This document shows positions 51,259 through 59,441 of a stretch of 64,000 bases of DNA, piece by piece; the stretch's first letter is position 1, and each line of letters begins with the position of its first letter. This stretch comes from Streptomyces malaysiensis subsp. samsunensis. GTDB lineage: Bacteria > Actinomycetota > Actinomycetes > Streptomycetales > Streptomycetaceae. The stretch covers positions 1-64,000 of the forward strand of contig NZ_JANIIC010000038.1 of NCBI RefSeq assembly GCF_024519315.1, written 5' to 3'. Under the pieces are notes generated by a model that searched no databases, was not told the origin of the DNA, and worked only from the letters and a program-made list of their open reading frames with translations. The position numbers were made by a program, and so were the translations under genes.

Positions 51259-52197
51259 ATGAACCGCAGGAAACTGCTCGGCGGCCTGCTCGCCGGCGCC
51301 TCCGTGCCCGCGCTCGCCGCCTGCGGCGGCGGTATCACCTCGCTCAAGGGCGACGGCGGCAGCGGTGGCTCGGGCGGCGGCAGCAGCGTGGGCGGCCTGG
51401 TCATCGGCACCGCCAACTTCACCGAGAACCAGCTGCTGGGCTACCTCTACGCCGAGGCGCTGAAGGGCGCGGGCATCAAGACGAACGTGCGGCCCAACCT
51501 CGGCTCACGCGAGATCGTCATCCCCGCCCTCCAGCAGGGCGATATCGATCTGCTCCCCGAGTACCAGGGCAATCTGCTGCTCCACTTCGACGACAAGGCC
51601 CCCCAGACCGAGGCGGGCGACCTCCAGAACGCCCTCACCGTCGCCCTCCCGGGCGGTCTGGAGGCCCTGTCGTACGCGGCCGCCGAGGACAAGGACGTCT
51701 TCTGCGTGACCCGTGAGGCCGCGCGCGAGTACGGTCTGCGCAGCTTCGCCGACCTGGCCAAGCAGAACGGCAAGCTGGTCTTCGGCGGCCCGGCCGAGGA
51801 CAAGAACCGCGTGGTCGGCCTGGTCGGCCTCAAGAACCGCTACGGCGTGACCTTCAAGGAGTTCAAGGCCCTCGACGCTTCCGGCCCCCTGGTCAAGGGC
51901 GCGTTGAAGAAGGGCGATGTCGACGTCGCCAACCTCTTCTCCACCGACCCCGACATCGAGGCCAACGACTGGGTGATCCTCGCCGACCCCAAGGCCCTCA
52001 TCCCCGCCCAGCACATCGTGCCCGTCGTCCGCTCCGCCAAGGCCGACGCCAAGGTCCGCAAGGCCCTGGCCCGCCTGGGCGGCGCCCTCACCACCCAGGA
52101 ACTGGCCCGGCTCAACAAGCTGGTGAGCAACGACAAGAAGGACCCGGACCGGGTCGCCGCGGACTGGGCCGCCAAGAACGGCCTCACCAAGGAATAG
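51259..52197 (+). CDS. substrate-binding lipoprotein of a betaine-type ABC transporter
   Basis: A 312-residue protein. It is a twin-Arg-less lipoprotein signal with lipobox LAAC at residues about 18-21, then a Gly/Ser tether. The OpuAC/ProX-type binding fold follows: VIGTANFTENQLLGYLYAEA, NLGSREIVIPALQQGDIDLL and PEYQGNLLLHF. Members bind choline, glycine betaine, carnitine or related trimethylammonium compounds through an aromatic cage. The ligand cannot be read from the sequence. It is the fourth gene of the operon. Confidence 0.92.
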   Translation: MNRRKLLGGLLAGASVPALAACGGGITSLKGDGGSGGSGGGSSVGGLVIGTANFTENQLLGYLYAEALKGAGIKTNVRPNLGSREIVIPALQQGDIDLLPEYQGNLLLHFDDKAPQTEAGDLQNALTVALPGGLEALSYAAAEDKDVFCVTREAAREYGLRSFADLAKQNGKLVFGGPAEDKNRVVGLVGLKNRYGVTFKEFKALDASGPLVKGALKKGDVDVANLFSTDPDIEANDWVILADPKALIPAQHIVPVVRSAKADAKVRKALARLGGALTTQELARLNKLVSNDKKDPDRVAADWAAKNGLTKE

Positions 52198-52213
52198 CGG
52201 CAGGAGCACACAT

Positions 52214-53692
52214 ATGCCCGACTCCCCGGACCCACTGGACTCCCTGGTCGAAAAGCGTTCGATCGACGTCGTCCCGGACGCGGAGCGCCATGGCACCGCC
52301 TTCAGCCAGTTCACCCTGTGGCTCGGCGCCAACCTCCAGATCACCGCCGTGGTGACCGGCGCCCTGGCCGTCGTCTTCGGCGCGGGCGCCTTCTGGGCGA
52401 TCATCGCCCTGCTGATCGGCAACCTGCTCGGCGGTTCCGTCATGGCGCTCCACTCCGCCCAGGGACCACGGCTCGGCCTGCCCCAGATGATCTCCTCCCG
52501 GGCCCAGTTCGGGGTCCGGGGCGCGATCGTCCCACTGCTGCTGGTCATCGTTATGTACGTGGGCTTCTTCGCCAGCGGCAGCGTGCTGGCGGGACAGGCG
52601 GTCGGCGAGCTCACCCATCTCGGCGACACCACCGGGATCATCCTCTTCGCCCTCGTCACCGCCGTGGCGGCCGCCGTCGGCTACCGCCTGATCCACACCC
52701 TGGGCCGGATCGCGGGCGTGATCTGCGCCCTGGCCTTCGTCTACCTGGGCATCCGGCTGCTGGACCGCACCGACCTGGCCATCCTGCTCCACGACCGGAC
52801 CTTCGACTTCCCGCTCTTCCTCCTCGCGGTGTCGCTGTCCGCCTCCTGGCAGCTCGCCTTCGGCCCGTACGTCGCCGACTACTCCCGCTATCTGCCGCGC
52901 ACCACCTCCGCCAGGGCCACCTTCTCCTGGACCCTCGCCGGAACCGTCCTCGGCTCCCAGTGGTCCATGACCTTCGGCGCCCTCGCGGCCGCGGCGGCGG
53001 GCCACGCCTTCGTCGGCCACGAGGTCTCCTACATCGTCGGCCTCGGCGGCGGCGCGGCCCTGATCACCTCACTGCTCTACTTCGTCATCGCCCTCGGCAA
53101 ACTGACGATCAACGTGCTCAACACCTACGGCGGCTTCATGTCGATGGTGACCAGCGTCAGCGGCTTCCGCGGCCGCGCGACCCTCTCCCCGCGCGGCCGG
53201 GCCGCCTATATTGCCGGAATCATGGTCGCGGGCACGGCGGTCGCACTGCTGGGCAAGGACAGCTTCCTGTCCTCCTTCAAGGACTTCCTGCTGTTCCTGC
53301 TGACCTTCTTCACCCCATGGAGCGCGATCAACCTCGTCGACTACTACGCCATCGCCAAGGAGCGCTACGACATCCCCGCCCTCAGCGACCCGGACGGCCG
53401 CTACGGCGCCTGGCGCTGGAAGGCGCTGTCCACCTACGCCCTCGGCGTCCTCGCCCAACTCCCCTTCCTGTCCACCGCCTTCTACACCGGCCCCTTCGTC
53501 ACCCCGCTGGGCGGCGCGGACATCTCCTGGCTGGTCGGCCTGACCGTCCCCGCCGCCGTCTACTGGCTCCTGGCCCACAACGACACCGCCCATGTCCCGA
53601 CCCACATGATCCTCACCCCACAACCACCAGAGGACCGCCCGTACGCCACCGAGCCCGGGCGAGCAGGACCCGGGCGAGCAGGACCCGGGTGA
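52214..53692 (+). CDS. NCS1-family permease (purine/cytosine/hydantoin type)
   Basis: A 492-residue protein with 12 predicted membrane helices. The ATG has AGGAG 8 bases upstream and follows the binding-protein stop by 16 bases, so it belongs to the same operon. NCS1 marks are FTLWLGANLQITAVVTGALA, LGLPQMISSRAQFGVRGAIV, AFGPYVADYSRYLPRTTS and FLTFFTPWSAINLVDYYAIA. It should be a cation-coupled importer of a heterocyclic or hydantoin-like compound. The imidazole or thio-imidazole products of the lyase reaction would be a possible fit, but this is speculative. The C-terminus is a GRAGP repeat. Confidence 0.88.
   Translation: MPDSPDPLDSLVEKRSIDVVPDAERHGTAFSQFTLWLGANLQITAVVTGALAVVFGAGAFWAIIALLIGNLLGGSVMALHSAQGPRLGLPQMISSRAQFGVRGAIVPLLLVIVMYVGFFASGSVLAGQAVGELTHLGDTTGIILFALVTAVAAAVGYRLIHTLGRIAGVICALAFVYLGIRLLDRTDLAILLHDRTFDFPLFLLAVSLSASWQLAFGPYVADYSRYLPRTTSARATFSWTLAGTVLGSQWSMTFGALAAAAAGHAFVGHEVSYIVGLGGGAALITSLLYFVIALGKLTINVLNTYGGFMSMVTSVSGFRGRATLSPRGRAAYIAGIMVAGTAVALLGKDSFLSSFKDFLLFLLTFFTPWSAINLVDYYAIAKERYDIPALSDPDGRYGAWRWKALSTYALGVLAQLPFLSTAFYTGPFVTPLGGADISWLVGLTVPAAVYWLLAHNDTAHVPTHMILTPQPPEDRPYATEPGRAGPGRAGPG
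53655..53692 (+). repeat. 15-bp tandem repeat at the 3' end of the permease gene
   Basis: Three copies of GAGCAGGACCCGGGC or a close variant encode Gly-Arg-Ala-Gly-Pro. The third copy carries the stop codon. Confidence 0.8.
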
Positions 53693-53743
53693 GCGGGACC
53701 CACAAAGGCGTTGTCACACCCAGCCGTTCACATGCTGATGGCC

Positions 53744-56107
53744 CTATTGCGCGAGGGCGGCGGAGACGCGTTCGCGCAGTGTGACCGCCCGGGGGTCGTC
53801 GTACGAGGCGAGCGCCCTCAGGGCCTCGGCCCAGTGTCGCCGTGCCTCCTCGGCCGCGCCCGTCCCGTCCCCCTCATCTGCCTCGCGCAACGCACCGGCG
53901 AGACCGTCGAGGGCGAGGGCCGCGTGCCACAGGTCGTCCAACTCCCGGTGGACCGCCGCGGCGCGGCGGTGGAAGTCGGCCGCCTCTCCGGGACGCCCGA
54001 GTCGCCGGTACGTCTCCCCGGCGCCGTGCCACGCCCGCGCCTCCCGCGCCTGGTCGCCGAGGCGGCGCTGGAGCGAGGCGGCCCGTTGGAACGAGACCAG
54101 CGCGGCGTCGAGTTCACCGTTGGCCCGCTGTGCCCGGCCCAGTTCCAACAGCCAGTACCCCTCCCACATGTGGTTGCGGTGGGTGCGGGCGATGTCCAGC
54201 GCGGCCTCCGCGGACCGCAGCGCCTCCTCCGCCTGCCCGCGATCCCGCTGCACGGCGCTCAGGATGCGCAGCGCGTTGCCCTCACCGCCCTGGTTGCCCA
54301 GCTCACGGTGCATTGCCAGGGCCCGCTCAACGAAGCCGGAAGCCTCCTCGGTCCGCGCCAGCTCATACGTCACCTCGGCGAGATTCGACGTCACGACGGC
54401 CTGCCACTGGGCGGCGCCCAGCTCCTGGAAGCGTGCCGCGGCCTGCTCGAACTGGTCCTTCGCCTCCTCCAGTCGGCGTCCGCGCAAATGGATCAGCCCG
54501 ATGTCGTTCAGCGACAGCGCCTCCCCGAGCCGGTCGCCGGTCTCCCGACGGGCGGCCAAGGCGCCCTGGTGGTACTCGGCACCCTCGGACAGGCGATGGG
54601 ACTGCGTGCAGGCCATCCCGAGGCTCTCCAGCAGTTCGGCTTCCGCCGTCCGGTCGCCGAGGCGACGCGCGGCCCTCAGTCCGATACGGCTCATGGCGAG
54701 CCACTCCTCGAACGGGTTCAGGAGCATGTGCACGCTCCGCAGCACCGCCGGCAGCTGCCAGGCGATCACATCGAGACCCGCCTCCTCGGCGGCACGGGTG
54801 GCGGCCAGCAGATTGCCGCGCTCCGCCTCGTACCACCGCATGGCCTCCTCATAGTCCGCGAAGGACGCGGGGGTGAGGTCATCGCCTGGCGGGTCGAGCG
54901 GGATATGAGCCTCCTGCGAGTTGATCCAGGTCTGGGCCGCGTCCGCGGAGTGCAGGTACCAGACCAGCACCCGGCGCAGCGCCGCCTCGCGGCTCTCCGG
55001 GGACTCCTCCTGCCGCACCTGGTCGGCCGCGTAGGCGCGCAGCAGATCGTGGAACTCATAGCGGTCGGGCGCGGTCTGCTCCAGCAGATGGGCGCCGACC
55101 AGCACGTCCAGCAGATGCCGTACGCGGCCGATGCCGACGCCCCCGTCCAGAACGCCGGCGGCCGCGGCCCCGAACTCGGCGCCCGGATGCAGCCCGAGCA
55201 GCCGGAAGAGACGCGCCGCATCAGTGGGCAGCGCCCGGTAGGACCAGGCGAACACGGTACGCACCGCCTCGGCTTCCTCGTCGTCTCCCACGCTCAGGGC
55301 CTCCCACAGGACTGACTCGTCGCGAAGGTCTCTTATCAGGTCGTCCAGTCCCATCCGCGGACGGCTGGCGGCCCGTTCCGCGGCGATGCGCAGGGCCAGT
55401 GGAAGGCGGGCGCACAGCCGCGCCAGCTCAACCAGCTGGTCCCGGTTGTCCTGGGGCCGGTAGGCGGCGGTGACGGCGCTCAGCAGCGCGACGGCCTCGG
55501 GCTCATCCAGAGTGCCCAGGGTGAGCGTATGCGCCCCATCGCGGACAGCCAGGCCCGACAGCCGGCTCCGGCTGGTCACGAGGGCCAGAGATCCGGCGGT
55601 GCCCGGAAGCAGCGGCCGGACCTGGCCCACGGTGGCCGCGTTGTCCAGGATGACCAGCATCCTGCGCCCGGCCAGCAGCGACCGGTAGAGCGCCGCGCCC
55701 GCCTCCGGGTCCGCCGGTATCGCCCCCGCCGGTACGCCCAGGGTCGACAGGAACCGGTGCAGCGCCTCCTGTGGGGTGATCGGTGCGCCCGGGTCGTAGC
55801 CGCGCAGATTCACATACAGCTGGCCATCCGGGAAGCGGGCCAGCGTGCGGTGTGCCCAGCGCAGCGCCAGGGAGGTCTTGCCGACGCCCGCGGTCCCGGC
55901 GAGGACGCAGACCGAGACGGCGAGGGCTTCGCCCAAGCCGCCGGTCTCGCCTTCGCCGTCGGCCAGCAAGGCGTCGAGCCGCCCCAGTTCCTCACCCCGG
56001 TTGACGAACCCCCGGATGTCCCCGGGCAGTTGCCGGGGCTTCGGGCTGTCGGGGCGGCTGTCGCCGTGGAAGTGGATGCCTCCGCTGATGTCCCGGGCCT
56101 GCACCAC
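53744..56107 (-). CDS. STAND NTPase (NB-ARC) with tetratricopeptide repeats, AfsR-like without SARP domain
   Basis: At least 787 residues. The NB-ARC ATPase has Walker A LAGTAGVGKTSLALRWAH, Walker B MLVILDNA, the sensor ALVTSRSRLSGL and the GLPL-like LCARLPLALRIAAE. A winged-helix segment (FAWSYRALPTDAARLFRLLG) follows, and about eight TPR units fill residues 440-770. There is no N-terminal effector or DNA-binding domain, only a short VQARDISGGIHFHGD lead. The start is uncertain: the frame stays open for 18 codons more, back to the TAG of the DUF6879 gene, without ATG/GTG/TTG, and that stretch looks like protein (NEDHGTHSELSGSAGD). It is probably a signalling hub. Confidence 0.88.
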   Translation of the reverse strand: MVQARDISGGIHFHGDSRPDSPKPRQLPGDIRGFVNRGEELGRLDALLADGEGETGGLGEALAVSVCVLAGTAGVGKTSLALRWAHRTLARFPDGQLYVNLRGYDPGAPITPQEALHRFLSTLGVPAGAIPADPEAGAALYRSLLAGRRMLVILDNAATVGQVRPLLPGTAGSLALVTSRSRLSGLAVRDGAHTLTLGTLDEPEAVALLSAVTAAYRPQDNRDQLVELARLCARLPLALRIAAERAASRPRMGLDDLIRDLRDESVLWEALSVGDDEEAEAVRTVFAWSYRALPTDAARLFRLLGLHPGAEFGAAAAGVLDGGVGIGRVRHLLDVLVGAHLLEQTAPDRYEFHDLLRAYAADQVRQEESPESREAALRRVLVWYLHSADAAQTWINSQEAHIPLDPPGDDLTPASFADYEEAMRWYEAERGNLLAATRAAEEAGLDVIAWQLPAVLRSVHMLLNPFEEWLAMSRIGLRAARRLGDRTAEAELLESLGMACTQSHRLSEGAEYHQGALAARRETGDRLGEALSLNDIGLIHLRGRRLEEAKDQFEQAAARFQELGAAQWQAVVTSNLAEVTYELARTEEASGFVERALAMHRELGNQGGEGNALRILSAVQRDRGQAEEALRSAEAALDIARTHRNHMWEGYWLLELGRAQRANGELDAALVSFQRAASLQRRLGDQAREARAWHGAGETYRRLGRPGEAADFHRRAAAVHRELDDLWHAALALDGLAGALREADEGDGTGAAEEARRHWAEALRALASYDDPRAVTLRERVSAALAQ

Positions 56108-56161
56108 GTCGCCTGCGGACCCCGACAGCTCGGAATGCGTCCCATGGTCCTCGTTGATCAG

Positions 56162-56785
56162 CTACTCCGCATGTGGTGGCGGTAAAGGTGCCACTGCCCG
56201 GGCGAAATACGGCGCCAGATCCTCACCGGCGTCGTAGAGGTCTCTGGTCAGTTCACGGCAGCGTGCGGTGGTGGCGTCGTCCATGAACCGCACCGCGCCG
56301 TCGAGAATCCCCTCATCCGTGTAGCGGATCCGATACGTCGTGTGGTCACCCAGCGTCAGAAGCTCTGGCAGTGGTTCGAGCCTCTCCAGGTCGGCGATCT
56401 GTTCCGGGCCGACCACCCGGATCTTCTCCCCGCATTCCGCACGCAGCCGCAGCAGATGCAACTCCCATTGCAGATACGGGGCGATCGGCTCTTCCACCAC
56501 CCGCACCCGGAAAAGGGTGATCCGGTGGCTTTCGACCTGCTGCGAGAATTCCCGCAGATAGTCGCGCTCCTCCTCGATGAGACGCAGGGCCTCGTCCCAG
56601 TCACCTCGGGCGAACGCCTCCCAACTGGCGAAACCCGGCTCCCTGAAGCGCTGTTGACGCTCCAGCTTCCAGGAATCCTGCCCGTCGATCGTCCACTGCC
56701 GCTCACGGAAGTCGTGTCGGTAGGCATCGAGGGGGAGCGAGTCGCCCCGGGCGGAGTCGAGGCGGGGGCCGTCAAGTCCGAGCAT
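56162..56785 (-). CDS. DUF6879 family protein
   Basis: A 207-residue protein. The pattern FRERQWTIDGQDSWKLERQQ, EPGFASWEAFARGDWDEALR, SHRITLFRVRVVEEPIAPYL and a CRELTRDLYDAGEDL C-terminus is that of DUF6879 proteins. They occur in many Streptomyces, usually next to a small partner and a regulator. No catalytic motif is visible. It overlaps the upstream small gene by 14 bases, and its TAG is in the same frame as the STAND gene that follows, so the three are one operon. Confidence 0.85.
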   Translation of the reverse strand: MLGLDGPRLDSARGDSLPLDAYRHDFRERQWTIDGQDSWKLERQQRFREPGFASWEAFARGDWDEALRLIEEERDYLREFSQQVESHRITLFRVRVVEEPIAPYLQWELHLLRLRAECGEKIRVVGPEQIADLERLEPLPELLTLGDHTTYRIRYTDEGILDGAVRFMDDATTARCRELTRDLYDAGEDLAPYFARAVAPLPPPHAE

Positions 56786-57047
56786 CGGGGATATCCGGTT
56801 TCGCGGCGCTCAGGGTGTTGCACGGAATGACGACGAGGCGCTCGTCCGGTGCGATGCTGGCATCCTCGGGGAGCTTCGCTCGGTAGTCGTCTGTGAGATC
56901 ACGGCCGATGACCGCGATATCGCCGTTGTCGAGCTGCCAGATGTCGGGGCATCCGTCGCGTCCGCCAGTGTTCCCAAGTTCGCGCGCCGATTTTCCTAAT
57001 CGGCGCGCGAATGAGGCGGAGGGGTCGGCTTCCCATGTGCGAGTCAC
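56772..57047 (-). CDS. small protein, usual partner of DUF6879
   Basis: 91 residues from a GTG with GGAGG 5 bases upstream. It has a basic N-terminal helix (SFARRLGKSARELGNTGG) and a beta-rich part (CPDIWQLDNGDIAVIGRDLT, DERLVVIPCNTLSAAKPD). I know similar proteins as the small gene before DUF6879 in Streptomyces; their function is unknown. It is the first gene of the cassette. A perfect 14-bp hairpin lies inside its first 23 codons. Confidence 0.8.
   Translation of the reverse strand: MTRTWEADPSASFARRLGKSARELGNTGGRDGCPDIWQLDNGDIAVIGRDLTDDYRAKLPEDASIAPDERLVVIPCNTLSAAKPDIPDART
56979..57011. promoter_or_regulatory. perfect 14-bp hairpin inside the small partner gene
   Basis: TTCGCGCGCCGATT pairs perfectly with its complement across TTCCT. 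It lies 36 bases after the start codon. In mRNA it would be very stable and could slow early elongation or act as a protein or RNA target. Confidence 0.6.
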
Positions 57048-57064
57048 TGTGACCTCCGATGAGA

Positions 57065-57082
57065 AATCTCAGAACCGAGATT
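57065..57082. promoter_or_regulatory. candidate operator upstream of the DUF6879/STAND operon
   Basis: AATCTC-AGAACC-GAGATT is a 6-bp inverted repeat with a 6-base spacer, 18 bases before the operon start and in an AT-rich patch. It is consistent with an XRE-type repressor site, but no such regulator gene is adjacent. Confidence 0.35.
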
Positions 57083-57149
57083 GCTCAGTGTAGTGACCTG
57101 GCACACCCCGTGTCATCAGAGTCGCCGTTGCGCCCGCGGGCCGGGCCCC

Positions 57150-58529
57150 TCAGGCCGGGGGCAGCAGCTTTTTCTGGGGCTTGCCCATGGCGTTGCGGGG
57201 CAGCGCCTCCAGGAATCGGACCTTGCGGGGCCGCTTGTGGACGGAGAGCTGCGAGGCTACGAAGTCGATCAGCTCCTGTTCGCCGATGCCGTCGGCCACG
57301 ACGTACGCGACGATCTCCTGGCCCAGGTCCTCGTGCGGGGCGCCGACGACGGCGGCCTCGCGGACGGCCGGATGGTCCAGCAGGGCGTTCTCGACCTCGC
57401 CCGCGCCGATGCGGTAGCCACCGGACTTGATCATGTCGGTGGAGGCGCGGCCCACGATGCGGTGGAAGCCGTCCGGGTCGATGGCGGCTATGTCGCCGGT
57501 CCGGAACCAGCCGTCCTCGGTGTATGAACCGGCCGTGGCCTCGGGCCGGTTCAGATAGCCGTCGAAGAGGGTCGGGCCGGTCAGCTGGAGCTCGCCGATC
57601 TCGGCGCCCTCCTCGGCGGCGATCCGGGTGCTGATGCCCGACAGCGGGGTGCCGACATAGCCGGGGCGGCGCTCACCGTCGGCCCGGGTGCTGATGGTGA
57701 TGAGGGTTTCGGTCATGCCGTAGCGCTCGATGGGGCGCTGGCCGGTGAGCCGCTCCAGATCGCGGAAGACGGGGGCGGGCAGCGGGGCGCTGCCGGAGAC
57801 CAGCAGCCGGGCGGAGGCCAGGGTGCGGGCGGAGTCCGGGTCCCGCGCGACCCGGTTCCAGACGGTGGGCACGCCGAAGTAGAGGCTGCCGCCCGCCGCC
57901 GCGTACGCCACCGGGGTCGGCTTGCCGGTGTGCACCAGCCGGCTGCCCACCCGCAGCGGGCCCAGCACGCCGAGCACCAGCCCGTGCACATGGAACAGCG
58001 GCAGCCCGTGGACCAGGGTGTCCTCCGCGGTCCAGGCCCAGGCCGCGGCGAGCCCGTCCAGATCGGCGGCCACCGCCCGGCGGGAGATCAGCGCGCCCTT
58101 GGGCGCCCCCGTGGTCCCCGAGGTGTAGAGGATGAACGCCGTGGACTCCGGGTCCGGCTCCGGCTTCGTCCACGCCGCCCGCTCGGCCGGGTCCACCGGG
58201 ACCGTCTCGATCGCAGCCTGGACGGCCTCCCCGGTGAGCAGCAGGGTGGCGCCCGAGTCCCGCAGTATGTGGTCGCGTTCGGCCGGGCCGGAGTCCGGCG
58301 GTACGGGCACCACCGGCACCCCGGCCAGCAGCGCGCCGACCACCGCGACCACCGTCTCCGGCGTCGGGGTCGCCCGGACCGCGACGACCGGCGCACCGGC
58401 GATACGGGCCGCCACCGCGCCCGCGGCACCGAGCAGTTCCTCGCGCGAGAGGGCGCGGCCGCCGACGCTCAGTGCGTCGGGGCGGTCGCCGTCGGACGCG
58501 GCGAGGGACGTGAGGAGAGGTGCGGTCAC
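57150..58529 (-). CDS. acyl-CoA synthetase, malonyl-CoA synthetase (MatB)-like
   Basis: 459 residues from the GTG at 58529, with AAGGAG upstream. ANL-family motifs are ILYTSGTTGAPKGALISR (P-loop), the MatB-like LVHGLPLFHVHGLVLGVLGP, IERYGMTETL, WFRTGDIAAIDPDGFHRIVG and the C-terminal Lys in RNAMGKPQKKLL. The HVHGL segment and overall match point to the MatB group. That group activates malonate or methylmalonate with ATP and CoA to make extender units for fatty acid or polyketide synthesis. Other small acids are possible. It stands alone. Confidence 0.88.
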   Translation of the reverse strand: MTAPLLTSLAASDGDRPDALSVGGRALSREELLGAAGAVAARIAGAPVVAVRATPTPETVVAVVGALLAGVPVVPVPPDSGPAERDHILRDSGATLLLTGEAVQAAIETVPVDPAERAAWTKPEPDPESTAFILYTSGTTGAPKGALISRRAVAADLDGLAAAWAWTAEDTLVHGLPLFHVHGLVLGVLGPLRVGSRLVHTGKPTPVAYAAAGGSLYFGVPTVWNRVARDPDSARTLASARLLVSGSAPLPAPVFRDLERLTGQRPIERYGMTETLITISTRADGERRPGYVGTPLSGISTRIAAEEGAEIGELQLTGPTLFDGYLNRPEATAGSYTEDGWFRTGDIAAIDPDGFHRIVGRASTDMIKSGGYRIGAGEVENALLDHPAVREAAVVGAPHEDLGQEIVAYVVADGIGEQELIDFVASQLSVHKRPRKVRFLEALPRNAMGKPQKKLLPPA

Positions 58530-58649
58530 GGAACTGACTCCTTCCACAGCGGGCCAGGCGTGCCTCGTCGCCCGCTCGTCTTACGGGGGGCTGATTTCGG
58601 GGGCTAGCCCTACCGACAAAGCGTCCCCGCGACCGTACCGTCATTAAGC

Positions 58650-59102
58650 ATGGACGCCCGTGACCCAGATCTGAAAAAGGAACTCGACGCCGCCCTCCAG
58701 ACCCGTAAGGAACTGGGCGCGGAATACGAGTCCGAGCTGGTCGACTCCTTCATGGAGAAGGTCGAACAGCGCTTCAACGATACGGCGGACCGCCACGTCC
58801 GCCGCCAACTCGCCGAGCAGCAGATGGCGACGGCACGCGGCGCCCGCCCGTACGCCACAGGTACCCAGCCGGACCAGTCCCATGGGCTGGGCGTCGGCGA
58901 ACGCTTCGCCTTCGTGGGGGTCTCCCTGGTCCTGGCCATCCCGCTGTCGGCGATCGGCGTGGTGAACGAGGGCCTGCCCGGTCTGCTGATCACCTGGGCC
59001 GGAATCTTCGGCGTCAACGCGGTCCACGCCATGGGGGGCTTCTCCTGGCTGCGCCGAGGCCGTAAGGAGGAGGAGAGCGGCGTCCAGGTACCGAGGCCGT
59101 AA
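58650..59102 (+). CDS. conserved membrane protein of unknown function
   Basis: A 150-residue protein. The N-terminal 60 residues form a charged amphipathic helix (DLKKELDAALQTRKELGAEY, ESELVDSFMEKVEQRFND), possibly coiled coil. Two membrane helices follow (FAFVGVSLVLAIPLSAIGVV and LLITWAGIFGVNAVHAM), then a basic tail. It is a typical small actinobacterial integral membrane protein. It ends at a strong terminator. Confidence 0.8.
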   Translation: MDARDPDLKKELDAALQTRKELGAEYESELVDSFMEKVEQRFNDTADRHVRRQLAEQQMATARGARPYATGTQPDQSHGLGVGERFAFVGVSLVLAIPLSAIGVVNEGLPGLLITWAGIFGVNAVHAMGGFSWLRRGRKEEESGVQVPRP

Positions 59103-59120
59103 AAAAAGGGGGTAGAGCTG

Positions 59121-59180
59121 CGCGGGGACCGCCGCACCCCGGTGCTTCGCACCGAGGGCGGGACGACGGCGGTCCCCGCG
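59121..59180. terminator. long hairpin terminator
   Basis: Perfect 14-bp outer arms (CGCGGGGACCGCCG and complement) enclose an inner hairpin CGGTGC-TTC-GCACCG. It starts 18 bases after the membrane-protein stop, preceded by an A7 run. Confidence 0.82.
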
Positions 59181-59441
59181 TGGGACGCGGGCCGGGTCAG
59201 GGCCGGGCTTCCGCGTCCAGGCGACCATGGAGGTCCGGGAGCCGCTCCGGAGGTCCTGTCGCCTCATCTCGGGTGTCGGTGTCGTCCTTCCGACGCCCTC
59301 TAATCTGCCGGAGCTGTGTTAACCCCGTGCTGCGCGCGCGTGACACGTGCGTACCACTTGCCCGAAGCACCGGAAGGCGTGCCCCGAGGGGCAGTTGACC
59401 GCCTTACGGGCCCCGCCGCACAGGCCCCGCCGCACGGGCCG

